A stretch of DNA of 55,414 nucleotides. Source: Paraburkholderia solitsugae. Its GTDB lineage: Bacteria > Pseudomonadota > Gammaproteobacteria > Burkholderiales > Burkholderiaceae. Under the pieces are notes generated by a model. It did not search any database and was not told the DNA's origin. It worked only from the letters and a program-made list of their open reading frames with translations. Each line of letters starts with the position of its first letter. Position 1 is the stretch's first letter. The translations under genes were made by a program, and so were the position numbers. Location of the stretch: assembly GCF_013177695.1 (NCBI RefSeq), contig NZ_WOEY01000067.1:1-55414 (forward strand), in the 5' to 3' direction. This document shows positions 1 to 9,046 of the stretch, one piece after another.

Positions 1-2
1 GC

Positions 3-764
3 GGGCATCGCTACCGCACGCGTTCGACCGAGAACGTGCTCGAAGAAGTGAAGTGGATTCGCGACAACATGCCTGAAGTCAAGGAGATCATGTTCGACGA
101 CGACACCTTCACCGACTTCAAGCCGCGTGTCGAAGAGATCGCTCGCGGCCTCGGCAAACTGGGCGTGACGTGGTCCTGCAACGCGAAAGCGAACGTGCCG
201 TACGCGACGCTGAAGATCATGAAGGAAAACGGCCTGCGCCTGCTGCTGGTTGGCTACGAGTCTGGCGACGACCAGATTCTGCTGAACATCAAGAAGGGTC
301 TGCGCACCGACATCGCGCGCCGCTTTAGTGAAGATTGCCGCAAGCTCGGCATCAAGATCCACGGCACCTTCATTCTGGGGCTGCCCGGCGAGACGCAGGA
401 CACGATCCAGAAGACCATCGAGTATGCGAAGGAAATCAATCCGCATACGATCCAGGTGTCGCTCGCCGCGCCGTATCCCGGCACGACGCTCTACAACCAG
501 GCGGTCGAGAACGGTTGGCTGGAAGAGAACAAGGTCATCAACCTCGTCAGCAAATCAGGGGTGCAGCTCGCGGCGATCGGCTATCCGCATCTGTCGCGTG
601 ACGAGATTTATCACCAGCTCGAAAACTTCTATAAGCGCTTCTATTTCCGTCCGTCGAAGATCTGGGAAATTCTGCGTGAGATGCTTACGAGCTGGGACAT
701 GATGAAACGGCGCCTGCGTGAAGGCGTCGAATTCTTCCGCTTCCTGCGCGCGCACCAAGCGTGA
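3..764 (+). CDS. hpnJ: HpnJ, hopanoid-associated radical SAM protein (5' end outside window)
   Basis: The reading frame is open from the window edge, so the N-terminal half, including the B12-like domain and the CxxxCxxC cluster motif, lies upstream. About 253 residues of a family that normally has about 470 are visible. They show the C-terminal part of a radical SAM barrel: EIMFDDDTF near the start, then GYESGD, then GLPGET. Published work on Burkholderia assigns HpnJ to the last step that makes the cyclitol ether head group of bacteriohopanetetrol by contracting the amino-sugar ring. The stop overlaps the start of hpnK (TGATG), and hpnL follows, so this is one operon. The identification rests mainly on this order and the sequence pattern. 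Confidence 0.88.
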   Translation, partial: GHRYRTRSTENVLEEVKWIRDNMPEVKEIMFDDDTFTDFKPRVEEIARGLGKLGVTWSCNAKANVPYATLKIMKENGLRLLLVGYESGDDQILLNIKKGLRTDIARRFSEDCRKLGIKIHGTFILGLPGETQDTIQKTIEYAKEINPHTIQVSLAAPYPGTTLYNQAVENGWLEENKVINLVSKSGVQLAAIGYPHLSRDEIYHQLENFYKRFYFRPSKIWEILREMLTSWDMMKRRLREGVEFFRFLRAHQA

Positions 765-1636
765 TGGAGAGCGTATCCGGTGACCGCGCGCAGCAGCATT
801 GGCAACCGCAGCGCCGGCTCATCATCACGGCTGACGACTTCGGTCTGCATCGGCGTGTCAACGAAGCCGTCGAGCTTGCGTGCAGGCACGGTGTGCTGAC
901 CGCGGCAAGCCTGATGGTCGGCGCGCCCGCCGTACAGGATGCCGTTCAGCGGGCGAGGAATCTTCCCGGCCTGCGGGTCGGCCTGCATCTGGTGTTGGTG
1001 GACGGCGCGGCAATACTGCCGCGCGCCGCGATTCCGGCGCTGGTCGACGCCCAGGGACGCTTCGGCGACAACATGGTGCGTGACGGATTCCGCTTCTTCT
1101 TTTTGCCGCACGTACGCGCGCAACTCGCGATGGAAATCCGCGCTCAATTCGATGCTTTCGCGCGAACCGGTTTGCCGCTCGATCACGTCAATACGCACAA
1201 GCACTTTCACATGCACCCGACGGTGCTCTCGCTGATCCTGAAGATCGGCAAAGAGTACGGCATGCAGGCGATGCGCCTGCCTTGCGAGGCCGACACGCCT
1301 GTGTGGCTCAAACCTTGGGTTGCACAGATGCGCGCACGCCTCGATCGCGCCAACATTGCGCATAACGACTACGTGGTTGGGATTGCCCGCACGGGACAGA
1401 TGGATGAGAACACGCTGCTTGACGCGATAGCTCGCCTGCCTGCCGGCGTCGGCGAAATCTACTGCCACCCTGCCTCGCCGGGAGACGGCGCGCTCACGGC
1501 GGGAATGCAGGCGTACCGGCATGCGGACGAACTCACCGCGCTGCTGTCCACGCGTGTCGCCGCGGCACTCGACGCCACGGGCGCCGTGCGCGGCGGTTTC
1601 GCCGACCTGTCCACCGGACGTTCGCAAACGGCATGA
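764..1636 (+). CDS. hpnK: HpnK, hopanoid-associated YdjC-type deacetylase
   Basis: The product has 290 residues and belongs to the YdjC/ChbG carbohydrate deacetylase family. ITADDFG near residue 24 and NTHKHFHMHP near residue 144 carry the metal-binding Asp and His residues; a further CHPA motif lies near residue 230. In the hopanoid pathway HpnK removes the acetyl group from N-acetylglucosaminyl-bacteriohopanetetrol before HpnJ acts. The ATG at 764 shares bases with the hpnJ stop codon. A GTG at 761 would add one residue, but the TGATG overlap favours the ATG. The 3' end overlaps hpnL by four bases (ATGA), which implies translational coupling. Confidence 0.9.
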   Translation: MESVSGDRAQQHWQPQRRLIITADDFGLHRRVNEAVELACRHGVLTAASLMVGAPAVQDAVQRARNLPGLRVGLHLVLVDGAAILPRAAIPALVDAQGRFGDNMVRDGFRFFFLPHVRAQLAMEIRAQFDAFARTGLPLDHVNTHKHFHMHPTVLSLILKIGKEYGMQAMRLPCEADTPVWLKPWVAQMRARLDRANIAHNDYVVGIARTGQMDENTLLDAIARLPAGVGEIYCHPASPGDGALTAGMQAYRHADELTALLSTRVAAALDATGAVRGGFADLSTGRSQTA

Positions 1637-2640
1637 AGTGGCTCAAATGGGCTGGGTTGCCGATCGGCATTGGGCTGCTGCTGGTCCTCGCTTTGCAAAG
1701 TGGCGTCGGCGACGTGATGCATACGATTGGAAGGGCCGGGTTTGTCCTGCTATGGCTCGTGCCGCTGCATGCGTTGCCGTTATTGCTCGACGCTCACGCG
1801 TGGCGGCTTCTGCTCGACAAGCGGGCGCCGCTCTGGTTTCTATGGTGGGTCGCCACCGTGCGTGAGGCGGTGAGCCGTTTGATGCCGGTTGCGAGCATTG
1901 GCGGTGAAATTGTGGGCATCCGGCTGGCGCGATGGCGCGTGCCCGACACCTGCAGCGTCAGCGCATCGGTGATCGTCGAGGTACTGGTGACGATGGCCGT
2001 CCAGTATGCGTTTTCAGCGCTGGGGATTGTGCTGATCGTCGTATCGGCACAGCAGGTCGATGCATTACGGAGCATCGGCGTGGCGTTTCTGCTATCCATT
2101 CCCCTGCCGGTCATGGCGATCGTGGTCGCGCGCCGCGGCGGCATTTTTCAGGCGATTGAGCGCTGGGCAGCGGGTTTGCTGGGCCATGCGCATCCGCTGT
2201 TGCGGAGCATCGACGGAAAGCAGCTCGACCTGGAGATCGACGCGTTGATGTCGCGCGGCGGGTTGTTGCTGCGCAGTTTCCTGTGGCAGTTTGCCGGCTA
2301 CGCGCTGGGGGCGCTCGAGACATACTGGGCGCTTGCCATGCTTGGGCATCCTATTTCGTTGAGCGGCGCGCTCGCGATAGAGGCGATTACCCAGGCGGTC
2401 CGGCATGCGGCTTTTTTCATTCCCACGGGGCTTGGGGTGCAGGATGCAGCGGTTGTGTTGCTCGCGCAGATCTTTGGGGTCGATCGCGACACAGCGCTTT
2501 CGTTGGCATTTGTTAAGAGAATGCGCGAGGTCGTGTTTGGATGCATGGCGCTTGCTTCGTGGCAACTGGCTGAGATCGCGCGGGAGCGGATTGCTCGTTC
2601 GCAAGTCGGCACAGCGCCGCGTGGGTCGAGTACCCGCTGA
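1633..2640 (+). CDS. hpnL: HpnL, hopanoid-associated membrane protein
   Basis: This 335-residue polytopic membrane protein begins with a hydrophobic segment at residues 5-24 and has about seven to eight predicted segments. It resembles the lysylphosphatidylglycerol synthase transmembrane family, to which HpnL belongs. The motif SIGGEIVGIRLAR near residue 83 and PTGLGVQDAA near residue 262 fit that family. Its biochemical role is not established; it is placed in the pathway by linkage. The gene starts inside the hpnK stop. Its own TGA ends one base before an IS6-family element, so the C-terminus is probably native, but any downstream hopanoid genes have been separated from it. Confidence 0.85.
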   Translation: MKWLKWAGLPIGIGLLLVLALQSGVGDVMHTIGRAGFVLLWLVPLHALPLLLDAHAWRLLLDKRAPLWFLWWVATVREAVSRLMPVASIGGEIVGIRLARWRVPDTCSVSASVIVEVLVTMAVQYAFSALGIVLIVVSAQQVDALRSIGVAFLLSIPLPVMAIVVARRGGIFQAIERWAAGLLGHAHPLLRSIDGKQLDLEIDALMSRGGLLLRSFLWQFAGYALGALETYWALAMLGHPISLSGALAIEAITQAVRHAAFFIPTGLGVQDAAVVLLAQIFGVDRDTALSLAFVKRMREVVFGCMALASWQLAEIARERIARSQVGTAPRGSSTR

Positions 2641-3457
2641 GGCTTTGTCGCATTAGGCGTCGGGTATCATGTGCCCTCGCAATACGAACGACCGGACGCT
2701 TGATGACGACGCTGAATCCAGCCCTGGCACGGGTGCTCAAGCGTTTGCACTATCCGCTCGATGTGATCCTGACGTGTGTGCGCTGGTATGTGGCGTATCC
2801 GCTGAGCCTTCGACATCTGGAAGAGATGATGGCGGAGCGCGGAATCTCGGTCGGCCATTCAATCGTGCATCGCTGGGCCATCAAGGTGTTGCCGGTTCTG
2901 GAGAAGGCGTTTCGTTGCCAAAAGCGAGCCGTCGGTCGGAGCTGGCGAATGGACGAAACATATATCAAGGTCCGAGGCCAGTGGAAGTATTTGTATCGCG
3001 CAGTCGACAAGGAGGGCAACACGGTGGATTTTCTGCTGCGTGCCCATCGTGACAAGGCCGCGGCGCGGCGCTACTTCGAAAAGTCAATTGACCAGAACGG
3101 CGAGCCCGAGACGGTGACGATCGATAAGAGCGGTGCGAACCTGGCCGCGCTGGATGCTCTCAACGCAGAGCGGGAAACGCCGATCAAGATTCGCCAGAAC
3201 AAGTATCTGAACAACGTAATAGAGCAGGATCACCGGGCGATCAAGCGGCGCACACGGCCCATGCTCGGCTTCAAGAATTTTCGTTGTGCACGCATTCTGT
3301 TGGGCGGCATCGAACTCATGCACATGATCGCCAAGGGCCAAATGGAAGACAATGGCGTCGGATACACTCGAGCCGAGCAGCTCTACTCACTGGCAGCATA
3401 AGCAATCCTACTTATACTGCCGTTCGTTCGCCATCTTCCCCTTACCGCGACAAAACC
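2641..3457 (+). mobile_element. IS6-family insertion sequence, complete, without target duplication
   Basis: The element is about 817 bp with one transposase gene. Its ends are imperfect inverted repeats: GGCTTTGTCGC at 2641-2651 and GCGACAAAACC at 3447-3457, matching at 10 of 11 positions. The flanking octamers, CCCGCTGA on the left and TGCATTTC on the right, do not match, so there is no 8-bp target duplication. IS6 elements move by cointegrate formation and often end up between unrelated flanks after deletion. The right end cuts an IS5-type transposase, and the left end sits directly after the hpnL stop. Confidence 0.85.
2703..3401 (+). CDS. IS6-family transposase
   Basis: The product has 232 residues, the usual size for IS6/IS26/IS240 transposases. 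The N-terminal helix-turn-helix region (YPLSLRHLEEMMAERG) is followed by the DDE core: Asp in WRMDETYIKV near residue 80, Asp in VTIDKSG near residue 139 and Glu in NNVIEQDHR near residue 175. All three acidic residues are present and the frame is intact, so the enzyme may be active. The ATG at 2703 is preferred over a TTG one codon upstream. The gene fills its element almost completely. Confidence 0.92.
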   Translation: MTTLNPALARVLKRLHYPLDVILTCVRWYVAYPLSLRHLEEMMAERGISVGHSIVHRWAIKVLPVLEKAFRCQKRAVGRSWRMDETYIKVRGQWKYLYRAVDKEGNTVDFLLRAHRDKAAARRYFEKSIDQNGEPETVTIDKSGANLAALDALNAERETPIKIRQNKYLNNVIEQDHRAIKRRTRPMLGFKNFRCARILLGGIELMHMIAKGQMEDNGVGYTRAEQLYSLAA

Positions 3458-3972
3458 TGCATTTCGGGGTCTCGCGCCTTCTCTGCGTTCTTCGTGGAAC
3501 TGGGCGCACCGATGATGGTGGCATCCACGATCGTGCCGGTGCCAACCTTCAGCCCACGCCTCTGCAGTACCTCGCCGACCTTGGCAAACAACCGCTCGCC
3601 CAGCTTGTTGCGCTCCAGCAGCCGGCGCAACTTCAACAGCGTCGTGCCATCAGGCACGCGCTCTCGCCCCAGGTCCATCCCAACGAATCGCCGCAATGCC
3701 GTGCTGTTCAGCAGCGCATCCTCGCAGGCTTCATCCGCCAGGTTGAACCAGCGCTGCACAAAGTTCATGCGCAGCATACGTTCAAGACCAACTGGCGGCC
3801 GTCCGCCTTGACCCTTGAGATAGTGCAGCTCGACAACCTCGCACAACTGCCTCCAAGGCACGATCTGCTCCATCGTCTCAAGTAACACATCGCGTCTGGT
3901 TGGCCGACCGCCTTCTCGCTGCCAACCGGGGGCGCTACTCGCTACGCCGTCCTGCGCAAGACGATCCCGCAT
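3458..3972 (-). pseudogene. IS5-family transposase, N-terminal part, cut by IS6
   Basis: This fragment reads like the first half of an IS5-type transposase. Recognisable parts are METMEQIVPW-like DUF772 sequence, RPPVGLERMLRM, QRWFNLADEACE and the first catalytic Asp in TIVDATIIGAPSS. The match stops at RDPEMQ, exactly where the IS6 right end begins; the frame then runs four codons into the IS6 and stops. The second Asp and the catalytic Glu are missing, so the protein is dead. The first residues also look replaced, since the family pattern begins only at PTRRD. Only a central remnant of the original element is left. Confidence 0.82.
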
Positions 3973-4103
3973 GTGATCGACATGCGGGCTGATCGTCGGG
4001 TGGCGGCATTCAACACCCGGCGACACGGCGAATGCACCGCAGTAACATCGCCAGGCCGGCACCGAGCAACGAACAGAACATACCCCGCTGTCATGCCATA
4101 AGC

Positions 4104-4286
4104 CAGGGCGGTTTGTACGGCTTGATTGGGAGCTGCAAGCTGAATGGCATCAACCTGCGCGCCTATCCGGAATACGTCCTGACCCATATAGCTGACCACC
4201 CAATCAACCGTATCGACGAACTGTTGCCCTGGAATGTGGCCAGCAAATTGCCGAAGCAGGCAGGTCCGGCAGCGTCCATCGCCTGA
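4104..4286 (+). pseudogene. IS66-family TnpC transposase, C-terminal fragment
   Basis: About 60 residues resemble the C-terminus of IS66-family TnpC: LIGSCKLNG followed by YVLTHIADHPINRIDELLPW. This tail follows the catalytic domain in intact copies. No catalytic domain lies upstream; the preceding sequence is the IS5 remnant on the other strand. The fragment is a leftover of an older insertion. The reading frame drifts into unrelated sequence after LPWNVASKL. Confidence 0.75.
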
Positions 4287-4306
4287 TTGCCAGGGAGATC
4301 CAGATA

Positions 4307-4340
4307 GATCCTGTCCAGGATCGCGATCATGGACAGGATC
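4307..4340. repeat. Inverted repeat with palindromic centre
   Basis: GATCCTGTCC at 4307-4316 and GGACAGGATC at 4331-4340 are perfect 10-bp complements. The 14-bp spacer itself contains the palindrome GATCGCGATC. Part of the centre (ATCGCGATCATG) recurs about 50 bp downstream near 4373. It lies between the IS66 remnant and the end of the porin gene. No T-run follows on the minus strand, so it is not a clear terminator; it may be a remnant element end or a protein-binding site. Confidence 0.5.
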
Positions 4341-4545
4341 TTCCCCGATCTACCTGTTAGCCTCCCGATCTCCATCGCGATCATGCCCCATGCGCGCGTA
4401 TCATTGGGAACGGCCCTCGCGAGGTGCTTACTGTCGTCGCGTCGCTCACTCGTTAACAAAATCTTATCGTGAGAAACGAACTGGCGTCAGTCGCCTAGAG
4501 CATGTTATGCACTTACGATCAAACCTGGTAACCCGGCGAGATGAT

Positions 4546-5619
4546 CTAGAATTTCTTACGAAGACCGATGCGCACGCCGACTTGGTTTTCGGTCGAAGAG
4601 TAGCCGATGAGGGTACCCGGCGTCGTGTCCAGGAACATACCAGCGCCCATGGCTTGGTTGTTCGTGTGCTGATAGTTGACGGCCAGATAGACGTCCGTTT
4701 CCTTGGACAGGAAGTAATGCGCAGTCGTATTGAGCTGGTTGTAGCCGTGGCTCGCGTAGGTCGAATACGTATAGCCGCCCGTCAGCGTGGCGGCCGGTGT
4801 CACGAAGTAGGTCGCGCCCACCTCATAGTTGTTGATCGTCGCGTTATGGCCTGCGGCGGTTGCCCGAACCAGCGTCGATGTCGCGTTGCCGAACACCTTG
4901 AGCTTGTCGAACCGATAGCGCCCGCCAACTGCCCAGACGCGTTGGCTGTGTCCGCGGAGTGTAATCGTCGCAAGCGAACCAGTCATTCCGGTGACGGCGG
5001 TATACGCCGCAGAAACAACGAGCGGTCCTTGAGCAAACTTGAGGCCGAAGCTGGAGGCACGAGGAGCCGCATCCGTTCCGGCGAAGCCACCAGCGACGTT
5101 GCTGAAGCCGTACAGGGCACCGAACGAGACGCCGCCCCACGTCGGGCTGACGTACTTGACCGTGTTGTTCAGCTGCTCACCTGCAAGACGGTCCGCGTCG
5201 AACAGGTGGAACGCAACCGCCGTCGTACCGTTGGCCGCTGCCGAGTTCTCGACCATGAAGTCCGTCATGAAGTCATATTGACGGCCGAAAGTGAGGACGC
5301 CGGCTTTATCGGAGTCCAGACCCACGTATGCCGTACGACCGAACAGAAGACCGCCTTGCCCCATCGCCCCGTTGCTGAGGTTGAAGCCGCTTTCGAGGTT
5401 GAACACGGCCTTCAGGCCGCCGCCGAGATCTTCTTTGCCGAGCAAGCCCCAACGGTTACCCTGGAGAATCCCCGAGTCGCTCATCACGACCGACTTGCCC
5501 TGCTGATTGTTCACGTAGGTGATACCCGCATCGAGGATACCGTAAAGCGTCAGTGAGCTTTGTGCGAATGCAAAAACCGGCACTTGCAACAATGCAATTG
5601 CGAGAAGCGTTTTCTTCAT
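4546..5619 (-). CDS. Gram-negative porin (Burkholderia OpcP/OmpC type)
   Basis: The product has 357 residues, typical for Burkholderiaceae trimeric porins. A signal peptide covers about residues 1-19 with a probable cut at AFA/QSS. The mature start SSLTLYGILDAGITY, the motif RWGLLGKEDLGGGLKAVF and the terminal aromatic strand ending in KKF are hallmarks of the family. It would form a general diffusion channel in the outer membrane. It lies downstream of the catabolic operon in the same orientation with a 254-bp gap, so it may serve uptake of that operon's substrate. Co-transcription is an inference. Confidence 0.92.
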   Translation of the reverse strand: MKKTLLAIALLQVPVFAFAQSSLTLYGILDAGITYVNNQQGKSVVMSDSGILQGNRWGLLGKEDLGGGLKAVFNLESGFNLSNGAMGQGGLLFGRTAYVGLDSDKAGVLTFGRQYDFMTDFMVENSAAANGTTAVAFHLFDADRLAGEQLNNTVKYVSPTWGGVSFGALYGFSNVAGGFAGTDAAPRASSFGLKFAQGPLVVSAAYTAVTGMTGSLATITLRGHSQRVWAVGGRYRFDKLKVFGNATSTLVRATAAGHNATINNYEVGATYFVTPAATLTGGYTYSTYASHGYNQLNTTAHYFLSKETDVYLAVNYQHTNNQAMGAGMFLDTTPGTLIGYSSTENQVGVRIGLRKKF

Positions 5620-5873
5620 ACTGCTGTGTCTCCATTTAGTAGTTTTACCGCTGGGTTATCTGCCCAAAGTCACGGACCTTTCGGTCTAAAATCAGGACGA
5701 ACTCGACGCCGTCGCCGACAATCTGAACAATCTCCCTCGTGCAACTCACAACTTCCATTCACCATTTGAGGTCTTCGCCGCGACCCTCGTCTCAATAAGT
5801 CAATCTCAAGGCTCTAAACATTAAACCCGTTGTTGCGCTTCACCCCTGAAACCGCCGTTCTATTGCGTCCGAG

Positions 5874-6868
5874 TTATTCTGGATACAAGCCTTTCGATCT
5901 AGCATAGAGTCGGGAAATACCCAGCAATGCTTTGATATTCTTGACTTCCACGCCAACCTGAGAAGCGATTTCAACCAGTACAGAAACCAAGGCGTCAAGT
6001 TCCAGCGGTTTTCCCGCGACTGAATCTTGAAGCATAGAGGTCCTAAATGCTCCTAGCGCAGCGGTGACTGCATGTCGCTCTTCAGGGTTTGCTCCAATTG
6101 GTATTCCGATGCAACTGCCAATGTTGGCCATTTCGGCCATACAACTTGACATGAACTCTCGCACGTACTGATCAGCAAGAATTTTGTCACCGGTTGCGCC
6201 CGTAATGGCTGAGATCGGGTTCACAGTCATATTGCCCCATAGCTTGAACCATATCTCCCGTTGAATCAAAGCAGTTTCTTCAACATCGAAACTAGCGTCG
6301 CGTAAACACGTCGCTATTTTTTTACACGCTGCGAAGTTTCGCCGCCTCCTGGTTCACCGATAACAATTCTGTTGCCCGCGATACGACGTACGGTTCCCGG
6401 ATTGGGGATGGTCGATGAGAGATGCACGACCGAACCAATCACAGAGGATGCCGAAATAGACGCTCGCACGACACCTGATGGATCAAGCGACAACAGGTTG
6501 AGCGATGCAGCAGGCTCGGGTAGTCCGTGAGCGAACCACCAGGGTATGCCGTTCATGGCAGACAGGACCGTCGTCTCCGGACCGACCGTTGCTGCGATTT
6601 GCGGCGCAACGGCTCCAAGGCCGGTAGTCTTCAATGCGACGATCACGAGGTCCTGAGGACCGAGCTCCGCAGGCGTACGCACCACATTGACATTGTGCGA
6701 CGTGCGACGCTCTTCCCCATCGACGGTTTCGATCAGAGTCAAACCCTGACGCTTCACCGTGTCGTAGGTTTCATTTCGAGCGATAGCGCTCACCTCATAC
6801 CCGACACCGGCCAGTTTTGCAGCCATAAGACCGCCGACGGCACCCAGCCCGTGAATAGTGATCTTCAT
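5874..6868 (-). pseudogene. 2-dehydropantoate 2-reductase-like protein, single frameshift at an A7 run
   Basis: Both halves of a ketopantoate reductase family protein are present in different frames. The N-terminal half (5' from 6868) starts MKITIHGLGAVGG, a Rossmann NAD(P)-binding motif, and runs to GGGETSQRVKK before a TAG. The C-terminal half continues in another frame as IATCLRDASFD, then the ApbA_C core with LWGNMTVNPISAITG, ending at 5874. Adding one A to the seven-A run at 6317-6323 restores one protein of about 330 residues. Members of this family reduce 2-oxoacids and are often recruited to catabolic operons. It is listed as a pseudogene, but frameshifting, transcript slippage or sequencing error are all possible. 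It is the last enzyme gene of the operon, 10 bp after the aldolase. Confidence 0.8.
6317..6323 (-). other. A7 slippery run at the frameshift point
   Basis: On the minus strand the coding sequence reads GTA AAA AAA TAG. The heptamer A AAA AAA stands in the zero frame in the arrangement used by known -1 frameshift sites, directly before the stop. Reading one A twice continues into ATA GCG ACG and the C-terminal domain. No obvious downstream stem was identified by eye. Confidence 0.6.
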
Positions 6869-6878
6869 CCGTTGGCCC

Positions 6879-7619
6879 TCATTCGCGCCACGACGCATCA
6901 ATCTTGTCAACCTGTCGAATCAATGCGTCAAACACATCGCGACCGCCGCCATAGCGCGGATCGAACTGTAATGCGTCTTGACTTGCTTGACGACAAATCG
7001 ACTCAGGAACGGGAATGGATTCGCCCAGCGCTGCAGTGGCCCATTGAACTTCGCAAGCGCGCTGTAGGGTCCACAGATAGCTGAAGGCCAAGGGGATCGT
7101 GTTCCCAATGCTCAGCAATCCGTGATTGCGAAGGATGACCGCTTTCGCGGCGCCGATGGACTGCACGACGCGCGGGCCTTCTTCGGCATGAACCGTGATG
7201 CCTTCGAAATCGTGATACGCCACCCGATTGTGAAGTTGGGCCGCATAGAAGTTATTTATCACGAGACCTTGCCGCGAGCAGGAAACGGCCGATCCTGCCG
7301 TCGTATGCGTGTGCATTACACAGTGTGCGTCAGGGATTCCGCGATGGATTGCGGAGTGCAGAACGAATCCGGCTGGGTTAGCCCGGTACTTCGATTCGCC
7401 GATGATCTGGCCATCGAGATCGATCTTCACCAGATTCGATGCCGTGACCTCGCTATAGTGGAGGCCGGATGGATTGATCAGGAAATGCGATTCCGGACCA
7501 GGGATGCGCAGCGTAATGTGGTTGTATATCAGCTCTGTCCATCCAAGCATCGCGAAAATGCGATAGCAGCCTGCGAGTCCGGTCCGCAACGTCTGTTCAT
7601 TGATCACCTGGTCCGTCAT
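6879..7619 (-). CDS. Class II aldolase/adducin family protein
   Basis: The product has 246 residues with the class II aldolase fold. YNHITLRIPG near residue 35, the zinc ligands of HTHTTAGSAV near residue 105 and RNHGLL near residue 165 are the usual landmarks. Family members are zinc-dependent aldolases or epimerases acting on phosphorylated sugars, or decarboxylases and lyases of small acids; this subgroup in soil bacteria is mostly uncharacterised. The ATG at 7619 is chosen because AAGGGGA lies about seven bases before it, while the ATG at 7625 is too close. It follows the PrpD gene after 11 bp and precedes the reductase by 10 bp. Confidence 0.88.
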   Translation of the reverse strand: MTDQVINEQTLRTGLAGCYRIFAMLGWTELIYNHITLRIPGPESHFLINPSGLHYSEVTASNLVKIDLDGQIIGESKYRANPAGFVLHSAIHRGIPDAHCVMHTHTTAGSAVSCSRQGLVINNFYAAQLHNRVAYHDFEGITVHAEEGPRVVQSIGAAKAVILRNHGLLSIGNTIPLAFSYLWTLQRACEVQWATAALGESIPVPESICRQASQDALQFDPRYGGGRDVFDALIRQVDKIDASWRE

Positions 7620-7630
7620 GTGCATTCCCC

Positions 7631-9019
7631 TTAGTGGCTGATCACGGGTTTACTGGCGTCGAGAAGCGCCGCGACTTTTTTATCCTGAGCCATGTTGTGA
7701 ATGGCTTCAAACAACGCGGTTTCGTTATCTGCGCCCAACCGTTCAGTGACGAGCAACGTGAATTTCGCGCGCAATTCCTCGTTCGAGAACATGGTCGTGG
7801 GCTCGCCCTTCGGCTCGTATACGAACTCGCGCAGGACGTCACCATTCTTGTCGTTAATCTCGACGACCGCCGAGAAAGCACCAGGGAAGTTCCGATTGCA
7901 TTCCTCGTCTTCGAACACGTCCACACGCTGCATCAGTGCGCGAATCGTTTCGTTTTTCAGGCCCGACTCGTAACTGTCCCAGCCGAAAGTGCCGGTCACG
8001 AGCGCAGCGGCGACGCCGAAGTGCGTCGAGAACTGACAATCGACCACGTTCCGCGGATTACGCTTGCGTTTCTGCGGATTTCCGACAACCGCAACGCTAC
8101 GATCAGCCATGCCCACGCGGACGGTTTCGATATTGCGCACATCGATCTGATGCTTGCTGAGGAGCTTGAATACTGCATCCAAAGGCGCGTGGATGCCACG
8201 GCAGCACGGATAGGGTTTGACACCCGACGACATGATTTCCCACACTTCGCCGAGACCGGCCAACGCCGCTGCCGGATTCGGTTCGGGCGAGTATGCGTTG
8301 AAGAAACCTTCACGGCCTTCGAATGCCTGTGTCGCTCCGGTGTAGTTGTTGCGGGCGAGAACTGCGGCCATGAGACCGCCAGCCGAAGCATGGCCCACGT
8401 GGAAACGTTTCGTCCATGCGCCGTTCACCGAGAACTGGCCCGTGCCCGCCGACTCGCTGAGAGCCGTTCCGAACGCGTGGCCCATTTGCTCCGGTGTGAG
8501 TCTCAGGATATTGCCCGCGGCGGCCACCGCGCCGAATACGCCGGTAGTTGCCGTGAGGTGGAAGCCGCGCTCCGAATGCTTGGTGGGGTTCACACCATAG
8601 GCGACGCGAATCATCACCTCATAACCGGCGACGATGCCCGCCAAGAGTTCGCGGGTCGTAGCGCCTACCATCTGGGCCGCCGCCAAAGCAGCCGGAATCA
8701 CGGGTGCGCCGGGATGGAGCAGTGATTTCGCGTGCGTGTCGTCGAAATCCAGGCTGTGTGCCGCGGCGGCGCCGAGAAGCGCTGCACCGAAAGGGGTCCA
8801 CGTATCGGTATTGCCTGGCACCCGGCAAATACCACCTGAAAGGCCCAGGTCCCTCAGACCCTGTTCGAGTGCGAGAGTGGAATCCAGGGTTTGCGAACGG
8901 ATTATGATACCCAGCAAGTCCATAAACAGCAGACTTGCGCGTTCACTGACTTCGGCGGGCAGGTCCTCGAAACGAAGTGCCGAACTGAATTGCGCCAGTT
9001 TTTCGGTCACGGGATACAT
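7631..9019 (-). CDS. MmgE/PrpD family protein
   Basis: The product has 462 residues, the normal length. Family signs are the all-helical N-terminal domain, HSLDFDDTH near residue 88, KRFHVGHASAGG near residue 208 and KPYPCCRGIH near residue 270. PrpD itself dehydrates 2-methylcitrate and relatives include cis-aconitate decarboxylase, so this enzyme probably dehydrates or decarboxylates a tricarboxylate-like or other polar acid. The 2-methylcitrate genes prpB and prpC are absent, which argues against a propionate role. AAAGGAG stands at good spacing before the ATG. It is the centre of the minus-strand operon. Confidence 0.9.
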   Translation of the reverse strand: MYPVTEKLAQFSSALRFEDLPAEVSERASLLFMDLLGIIIRSQTLDSTLALEQGLRDLGLSGGICRVPGNTDTWTPFGAALLGAAAAHSLDFDDTHAKSLLHPGAPVIPAALAAAQMVGATTRELLAGIVAGYEVMIRVAYGVNPTKHSERGFHLTATTGVFGAVAAAGNILRLTPEQMGHAFGTALSESAGTGQFSVNGAWTKRFHVGHASAGGLMAAVLARNNYTGATQAFEGREGFFNAYSPEPNPAAALAGLGEVWEIMSSGVKPYPCCRGIHAPLDAVFKLLSKHQIDVRNIETVRVGMADRSVAVVGNPQKRKRNPRNVVDCQFSTHFGVAAALVTGTFGWDSYESGLKNETIRALMQRVDVFEDEECNRNFPGAFSAVVEINDKNGDVLREFVYEPKGEPTTMFSNEELRAKFTLLVTERLGADNETALFEAIHNMAQDKKVAALLDASKPVISH

Positions 9020-9046
9020 GGACGACTCCTTTTCTATTAAACGTTA

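Noticed and set aside
4234..5556. 440-codon plus-strand open frame opposite the first porin
   Set aside because: No recognisable domain; the porin with signal peptide on the other strand explains the sequence.
7631..9019. 2-methylcitrate cycle suggested by the PrpD-like gene
   Set aside because: No prpB, prpC or acnD-like gene nearby, and the neighbours have different chemistry.
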